From Sanguinoderma infundibulare (taxonomy: Eukaryota > Basidiomycota > Agaricomycetes > Polyporales > Polyporaceae), in the NCBI GenBank assembly GCA_032821775.1, contig JAVLRN010000004.1, forward strand, positions 3,658,001 through 3,722,000: a stretch of DNA of 64,000 nucleotides, in the 5' to 3' direction. Positions 57,939 to 64,000 of the stretch are shown here, piece by piece (the stretch's first letter is position 1; each line of letters opens with the position of its first letter). A model generated the notes under the pieces. The model was given only the letters and a program-made list of their open reading frames with translations. It ran no database searches and was not told where the DNA came from. Position numbers and translations under genes: made by a program.

Positions 57939-58321
57939 GACTCGGATAATAATTAATGATTAATGACCCTTTGCAAGCCCTTTGCGTTATATTATCAATC
58001 ATCGTATCTAGGCACCTTTCTGTTTGAGCCGGCGAGGTACCTTTGTCTATCTAAGCTGCTGACGCTACGTAGCGTAGTCGGTTCAATCTCATCCGTCCAT
58101 CCGCTCATCTGTGCTCTGCCCTACTAGTACTAGCAGAGTACGACTGGCCAAACTAGGTTCTCGGGCGCAACCAAAAAACGCGTCACAGAAAGCCGTATGC
58201 CCATCAGCCGAACTACGTTTCTGTAGATGGCTTCCTATTGGCATCGATGTGAGACAGCCTCACACGTGCTCGACCCAAGACATCGGCGGCGACGAAACCA
58301 TATTACCCGCAAGCAACGACG

Positions 58322-58723
58322 ATGATCGATGACCCCCGTCTCCCGCACGTCTGTGCTGCCGACCGCGAAGCTCCTTCGACGCCAGCGCCAGCCGACGATC
58401 GACCAGGGCTCAAACGACTACCTCGACGCGATCGGGTGGAGAACGAGAAATTCAAAGAGACGGGGAAACGGAACGGGACACCGTTTGCAACGATAGAGCT
58501 AGGAAGCCATGGTGAACCAAACTGGTACGCTAACGGCAGCCCCTCGACCGCTTTCAGGCTTGGCTGCCTCTCATTCGCTCGCGAGGACACCAAGAATACC
58601 GTCCTCCATACGCAATGGTGCAACGAATGGATCGTGGCCTGTGGAAGCTACGAGGTCCCATTTCGCGCAGGCGGCCCCGATCCGTCCTTCGAGGGCCTCG
58701 TTCCCGTGACGGTTTACCTCTAG
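58322..58723 (+). CDS. Hypothetical protein, EPNWY family (most complete copy)
   Basis: An open frame of 133 codons contains GSHGEPNWYANGSPSTAFRL, LSFAREDTKNTVLHTQW and FRAGGPDPSFEGLVPVTVYL. Downstream, in the same frame after the stop, ISADFSYLLYS resembles ISAEFA of the 27.4-kb relic, so this copy may be prematurely stopped. The N-terminal part may belong to another frame (LPTAKLLRR, RQPTIDQG), which resembles 62.2 kb (LPTATVLQHQFQPTISNEY). I recognise no family. It lies about 600 bp upstream of MFS copy 6, the same relation as in units A and B. Confidence 0.4.
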   Translation: MIDDPRLPHVCAADREAPSTPAPADDRPGLKRLPRRDRVENEKFKETGKRNGTPFATIELGSHGEPNWYANGSPSTAFRLGCLSFAREDTKNTVLHTQWCNEWIVACGSYEVPFRAGGPDPSFEGLVPVTVYL

Positions 58724-59220
58724 AACAGCGCCATCTCCGCCGATTTTTCCTACCTGCTCTACTCCCGAGGATTTGTATCCTTAGATTCAATGCGGCAAGC
58801 GTGATCGGTGAGTTCCTAGTCCTTTTAACGACACATTGGCTGTTTCGCTGATTTTAAATGCTGCTTTGTTACATGGTCCTCTATGGTTCTTCAATAAGCT
58901 CTGAGTCGATAGCGACGCGTCTTCCTCGATTCCCTCGCGACCTGCTGCGTCGCACCTGGTGCTAGAAGCACGACTGTGCATGCCTCCATACGATGCCCTG
59001 CATCTGCAGTTTGCATCAATGATGCGTTCACTGTCAATCGTGCCTTGTCTTTCGCGCGGAGGTCTGTGGAAGAGGCATTCCTAGCTACTACTTGGGACGC
59101 AATACGTCCCGTGCCATCCTCGAGGACGATGAGGGGCGAATAAGGTTCGCCGAGCTCACCAGGTGGGCAATGTCCTGCACAACCTCGTATGTACCGGAGG
59201 TTCGTGTCATCACATGGATC

Positions 59221-59260
59221 CCGCTATCTACGCCTCTTCTTGATAACGCCTTGCTTTAAC
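59221..59260 (+). promoter_or_regulatory. Conserved MFS promoter block, copy 6
   Basis: CCGCTATCTACGCCTCTTCT, TGATAACGCC, TTGCTTTAAC, about 75 bp upstream of the start codon. Confidence 0.65.
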
Positions 59261-59335
59261 AGAGACACGCTCATTCCTCCAACTGATTCCCGTGGCCCTC
59301 CTCATCTCCTCCATACACTTCGGACGCTGTTCGAG

Positions 59336-61619
59336 ATGAGCAGGAACGGCTCTTTTGCCGACCCGGACGAGAAGGAGGGGCCCGCCATCGACGCCGTACA
59401 TGGTGCCGTCGCAGATAGGGAAATCGACACGGGCGCACGCCTTGCCGCAGGTGTCGACGCCGAGCTGACTCCTGAGGAGGCTATCAGGCTCCGCAAGAAG
59501 ATCGACTGGCACATCCTGCCTCTCATGTGCAGTGCGTTCGTCTCATCTCGCTTCTGTGTCATGCCTCCTCACCCCAGCTCTCGCGCAGCTCTCTACTTTA
59601 TCCAGTACATGGATAAGACGACGTTAGGGAGTTCCGCTATCCTCGGGATAAGGTAGATAGCCCAATACAAGCTGAAATGCAACCATCTTCACCTTATTTC
59701 ATCCTCAGGAAAGCGACTCGCCTCACGACGAACCAGTGCGTCTTGCCCACTGTTATTCACTAGATCTCCTGCTGATTGGCGCTCTCCAGATACAATTGGT
59801 GCGGTGCACCACTCATACGCATGGCTGCCTTCCTGACCCATCACGATGCAGGCTCGGGACGATCTTCTACATCAGCTACCTCGCTTTTGAGTATCCACAG
59901 AACCTTGCTCTCCAACGATTCCCTGTCGGCAAATGGATGAGGTGCGCCGCGCTACACCCTCGGAGCAGCCACGCTTTGCGGAGCTGACACCACGGCGTCC
60001 GGCAGCATCAACATCTTCGTATGGGGCGTGGCGCTCTGTTCGCACGCGGCCTGCAAGAACTTCGGCGGACTCTTCGCCGTCCGGTTCATTCTAGGCATGT
60101 GCGAAGGGTCGATTACCGCCGGGTTTATGATCGCTACCTCCATGTTCTACACTCGCAACGAGCAGACGCTGCGAGTCGGGTACTGGTGTGAGTATCGCCG
60201 ACGGATTCGTTCATTCGTTTGCTGACGGCGTTCTGACGTCCGACAGTTTTGATGAACGGAACAGGTAGGCGGCCGGCAGACGTCACGGGTGATGAGAATA
60301 CTTATTCGGCTGCACGGACGACATGGCAGCGCAAATTATCTCCGGCTTCCTGAGCTTCGGGACGTTGCACATCAAGACGGAGAACTTCGAGCCGTGGCAA
60401 TGGTGTGTATCCTCTAGCTCCTGTAGTCCCTACCTCATCCTGAACAACAGCGTCGTAGGCTCATGGTCATCACGGGGAGCCTGACGGTTATAGTGGCAGT
60501 ATTATATTGGTACGTGGGACGGGGACGCGGTATGGCCGGTCACTCAACGATTAGCCTAGGTTCCTGTTCCCGGACTCACCCACGAACGCATGGTTTCTCA
60601 CTGCGGAAGAACGTGCGAAGGCAGTCAAGCGGATCCAGGTCAGCCGCACGCTGCGCGACTGTATCCTCTGATCACTCAAGTCCTGGCAGGAAAACCAAAC
60701 TGGCGTCGAGAACAAACACTTCAAGCTCGAGCAGTAGGTTCCTCCATGACCTGGCCCGCATCCTTAACTCACAATGCACAGATTTTACGAGGCGCTGCAC
60801 GACCCAAAGACGTGGCTCTTTGCGCTCTACTCCGCGATCGACAATGTCCCGAACAGCCTGACGAATCAAGGGCAGATCATCGTCTCCTCGTTCGGCTTCA
60901 CCAACTTCCAGACCGCGCTCCTCGGCTGCGTCGGCGGAGTCATCGAGATCGTCACCATTGTTATCAGCGTTAAGCTCGCCGCGCGCTACAAGGACAGTCG
61001 CGCTTACGTCGGCGCGATGAACTATGTGCTGTCCCTCCTTGGCTTGCTGCTCGTCAACTTGCTCCCATGGAGCGACAAGGTTGGGCTGCTTTTCGGGCAG
61101 TGGGTATCGGGCTCAGCCGAGGGCTTCGTCTTGGCCCTGTCGTGGATTTCGAGCGTCACCGCGGGACACACGAAGCGCGTGACGACGAACGCGATCATGC
61201 TCGGCGCGTACTGCGTCGGCAACGCTGCTGGTCCGTTTATGTGGCAGGCGAAGTATCAGCCTCGGTGCGTACCTTATCCACTTCGTTCGTGAAAGTGTGC
61301 GCTTACGACCGAGGGTCTTGCAGCGACCATGTCCCGTGGGCAATCATCGGCGTTTGCTTGGTTATTTGCCCTATCCTACTTCTAGCCATCCGGTCCCTCC
61401 TCGCGCGCGAGAACAGGAAGCGGGAAGCGGAGCCGGTAGACGACAAGTACGATGATATCTACATCGAGGTCGTCCACCCTGACGGAACGCACACTCAGCG
61501 CCGTGTGGATAAGGTACGTTCTTGACCTGCGCCTAACGTCACCGCTCACCCTATGCGTTCGTCAGGAATTCTTGGACTTGACAGACATACAGAATCGTGA
61601 CTTCAGATATGTACTCTAA
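59336..61619 (+). CDS. MFS transporter, allantoate-permease type, copy 6 (reference model)
   Basis: Fourteen exons, all phases checked: 59336-59531, 59589-59652, 59709-59735, 59790-59798, 59852-59941, 60006-60187, 60247-60264, 60330-60402, 60459-60509, 60560-60638, 60690-60733, 60782-61264, 61324-61513 and 61566-61619, giving 519 aa. Two exons are tiny: 9 nt (part of NQYNW) and 18 nt (LMNGT). Landmarks are KKIDWHILPLMC, QYMDKTTLGSSAILGIR, EYPQNLALQRFPVGKWM, RFILGMCEGSITAGFMI, FLFPDSPTNAWFLTAEERAK, KTWLFALYSAIDNVPNSLTN, AARYKDSRAYVG, SSVTAGHTKRVTTNAIM and EFLDLTDIQNRDFRYVL at the C terminus. This is the Dal5/allantoate-permease pattern: a proton-coupled plasma-membrane carrier with about 12 helices. 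The substrate is not deducible. Confidence 0.93.
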
Positions 61620-61792
61620 CAAACAACAGCGCATGGATGCGTGAAGACCGTACGTACGCTCTCCATCGTGTGCTCCGGATGACAGGATTGTAATGTCGGG
61701 CCTGATGCATACTTCTGCAGTCAGCGTAAACGACTCAAAAACGTCAGGCCTAGAATAGTTAGGCTACACGCCATTATCCATCTCCGGACAGG

Positions 61793-61856
61793 TCAATGCC
61801 ACTCATGTTTAGAATAGCTTGAAGCTCGAAAGGATGTCCGGGTGGATATTCCCAGC
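61793..61856 (-). pseudogene. 3' remnant of the convergent hypothetical ORF (copy 6)
   Basis: About 60 bp resemble the 3' end of the 30.2-kb ORF (AGNIHPDILSSF on the minus strand). They lie about 175 bp downstream of MFS copy 6. Unrelated sequence follows from 61857. Confidence 0.65.
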
Positions 61857-63197
61857 ACCACCTCTCATTTTTCCTATTAAACCTATACTTACTAGTAGTA
61901 TTATGGAGGTATCGTGAGGGGGTAACTCAGCTGCTGATTTCGACGTACGTGGATCCAGTCATTCAACTGGGCTTGTCATACACAAGCGAGTTGTCATCGT
62001 ATCTCTACGCGTGTACGCAGTAGGTTCGTTGGCTTCTGACACATTTTGAGGCAAAAAGGAGTGCAGTTCCCACGCCGTCGTTGATGCTGGCGAGGCGCTA
62101 TACCACTTGAACTCCAAGGGCTCGAGAGCACTCGCTACTAACTGCCAACGACGATGACCAACGTTCGACGTCTCCCGCCCGACCGCGCTTCCGACCGCGA
62201 CGGTCCTTCAGCATCAGTTCCAGCCGACGATCTCGAACGAGTACATTGACATTGACGCGATCGAAGAGGAGTGGACGTCGAGCCTCGTCGACGGCATGGG
62301 GGATATCGTCAGCCTTGCTTCGGTGCGTGCGCATTTGTCTTTATGAATCAAATGTGCTGCTCAACACGTACACGCGGGGGCTGTGTGTTGTGTGGGTGCG
62401 GGGTGGCAGATAGGCGACAAGGATGAAGTAGTTCCGCATCGCGCAGCAGGCGGGGCAGTGCCGCGCAGAGTCCTTGGTGCATCCGTTCGTCCTTTGTGGG
62501 TTCGTGGTGTGTGCTCATCTCTCACTTCCTTTCTCTACGCGTCGTGAACTACCCGCAACAGACGTCTCGCGCCTCAATTTCCACTCAACTTACCCAACCC
62601 ATCCTCCCCAACGCCACTCCAGATCAGCGCGGCGAACTCGCTCATGTCTAGGATCCCACCTCACGAAGCTCATCCTCCTCTTATCTGAAGAGTCCCAGTT
62701 CGCGAGACACCGCGACGCCGAGTTGCGGGGCCTGCAGGCGGAGAAGACTGACGTGCAGAAGGTCTCGGCGCTGTTCGACGAGCTCCCGCTGTCGAGCAGA
62801 GGCGACGACAATGGGCCGCGTGATGAAAGCAAGCACGAGTTAAAGTGTGCGCGACTCAGACCCTCGAATCCGACACGGCGGAGGAGCGTGGAGGCTGTGG
62901 AGACGTGGTCTCGATGGTCCACGAAAGACAAAGGCAGGCTGGTGCGTCCTCACTGCCATGCTCATGCGACCTTCCAGCAGTTGACAATGTTGAAGCGGAT
63001 GCCAGACGAACTGTATATTGTTTACGCCACTCACGCTTTACACCCATGGACAACTACTTAAAGCTGACCCCCTCCCACCTTCGCAAACCATCGTTCACGT
63101 TCTGGTACGCCACTCCATCCGACATCCTCTTCTTCACACCCGTCTATCAGCCTCGTCTCCGACGTATATTTCTCATCCCCGCTGGGCAGCATTTACG
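61857..63197. other. Region with unresolved coding-like segments
   Basis: At about 62186-62322 the + strand reads LPTATVLQHQFQPTISNEY, IDIDAIEEEWTSSLVDGMGD, IVSLAS, then a GTGCGT donor. At about 62650-62830 it reads LTKLILLLSEESQFARHRD, ELRGLQAEKTDVQKVSALFD and ELPLSSRGDD. Both look coding (helical, acidic) and could be exons of one unknown gene, but I cannot connect them or find a start. Confidence 0.3.
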
Positions 63198-64000
63198 ATG
63201 AACGCCAGTGGCAAGGAGTCCACGGCCGTCGGTGTGCTCTGCGCCCGAGCAGCCTGCGACTGGTGCATGAAGCCTCGCACGAAAGGAGTCGTGCTCAAAC
63301 GATGTACCGGGTGCGCCGTCGCATGGTACTGCAGCAAGGAATGCCAAGCCGCTGCCTGGCCATCCCACAAGTGAGCGCGACACAATCCTCCACTGGTTTC
63401 GGCGCTGACCGCAACCACATCTGCAGACGCCTGTGCACTTCGCGCTCGCGAACCGAGGTCCCGCCGGTCTACAGGGATCTCGGCTACACGACGCTGGCCG
63501 CCGTCGCCGACGCGGGCAAGAGCTGGGCCCTGGCGCACAACCCCACCATCATCATGATCGGCAACGCGATCGTCGAGCTCCGCGGGGGCGTCGACGCCGT
63601 GCTGAGCGAGCCCCGAGCACTCGTGTTCGACCTGAAACCCCCGCCGCCACATATCCACGAACGCGGTCCATCCGCCGCGTTCGTTGTCGACGCAGTGGGA
63701 CTCCGCCACCAAGCCAGGCTCGATAATGTACAATCGGAGTGGACCGCCGCGGTCGTTAAGCACCGTGAGGCCGCAACACGGATAGTGCAGAGGGCGCACC
63801 CCGATCCACGCTTTGCCGGCATCGTCCCCATCATGTTCTACTTGGGCGGCACGCCGCTCGACTACCAAGGCGCCTTCCCCCTCTTCCGTCCCCGACCCCA
63901 GGTCCGTGAAGATGCAGGTCCAGCCATCGACCGCGACGACGAACGCACGACGCCCGCGCTGAAGGCGTTGGTGAAGCTCTGTGTTGGCTTCATCATGAAC
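63198..64000 (+). CDS. MYND-finger protein, copy 6 (divergent, 3' end outside window)
   Basis: Exon 1 (63198-63370) and exon 2 (63427 onward) stay open to the window end. The finger ligands are C20, C23, C36, C39, C45, C49, H57 and C61. There is a three-residue longer first loop (CMKPRTKGVVLKRC). The intron falls at the same codon as in the other copies (CAC AA|GTGAGC). The C-terminal region is strongly diverged but alignable by landmarks: RFAGIVPIMFYLGG for RFVGILPVAFYL, and ALKALVKLCVGFIMN for LENAVRLIMGVCMN. It is the only MYND copy on the + strand and probably the oldest branch. Confidence 0.88.

Larger units (their letters stand above)
56489..58006. repeat. Right arm of the ~1.5-kb inverted repeat
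   Basis: Reverse complement of 51598-53114, with small indels. One is a roughly 15-base TTAATGATTAA-type insertion near 57950. Confidence 0.9.

Noticed and set aside
51598..58006. Inverted repeat as terminal repeats of a DNA transposon
   Set aside because: The arms contain full host-like genes, there is no transposase between them, and no target-site duplication is evident at the outer ends.
1..64000. CRISPR array, phage, integron or bacterial operon
   Set aside because: No regularly spaced short repeats and no prokaryotic gene order; genes contain spliceosomal introns.

Overview
The window is nuclear DNA of a filamentous basidiomycete, most likely an Agaricomycete. The genes are split by many short introns (about 45-95 bp, GT...AG, with pyrimidine-rich or CTGAC-like ends). 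The families present are typical of that group: F-box proteins, MYND-finger proteins, an adenylation-carrier-reductase NRPS-like enzyme, allantoate-permease-type transporters, a BTB fragment and a DUF3445 protein. No prokaryotic operon, CRISPR array, phage or convincing tRNA/rRNA gene was seen.

Layout. 0.7-5.1 kb (- strand): an intact 10-exon tyrosyl-DNA phosphodiesterase gene (tdp1 copy 1) and a decayed MYND gene. 5.4-6.6 kb: F-box gene. 7.3-9.6 kb (-): transporter (MFS) copy 1. 11.3-12.6 kb: second F-box gene. 14.0-14.6 kb (-): weak hypothetical gene. 15.0-19.4 kb: an 18-exon A-T-R NRPS-like reductase. 20.3-30.0 kb: three tandem units of about 3.7 kb, each with one MFS gene (copy 2 decayed, copies 3 and 4 intact) plus spacer remnants. 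30.2-30.8 kb (-): hypothetical ORF, followed by a detached fragment of the NRPS-like reductase domain. 31.2-35.5 kb (-): second copy of the tdp1-MYND pair (tdp1 intact, MYND frameshifted). 36.3-38.0 kb (-): single-pass Ser-rich membrane protein. 39.0-40.2 kb and 43.7-44.9 kb (-): two intact MYND genes, on either side of a DUF3445 heme-oxygenase-like gene (40.8-42.6 kb, -). 45.9-48.2 kb: an F-box gene whose frame runs through a 52-bp intron into WD40 repeats. 49.4-50.0 kb (-): MYND pseudogene. 51.6-58.0 kb: a long inverted repeat with about 1.5-kb arms. Each arm carries an intact NAD(P)-binding Rossmann gene, and the spacer holds MFS copy 5 (pseudogene) and a BTB fragment. 59.3-61.6 kb: MFS copy 6, intact. 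63.2 kb to the end: a divergent MYND gene cut by the window edge.

The main theme is local duplication: six MFS copies, six MYND copies, two tdp1 copies and two Rossmann genes, with tandem, dispersed and inverted arrangements and several stages of decay. Comparing paralogues resolves the gene models. It exposes conserved 9-nt microexons in both the tdp1 and the MFS families, a 187-bp identical tract that looks like gene conversion, and a conserved promoter block upstream of every MFS copy. Apart from the duplicated units there is no evidence that the genes form one pathway.

All exon models were made by hand from splice signals, reading frame and paralogue comparison. No search or alignment program was run.
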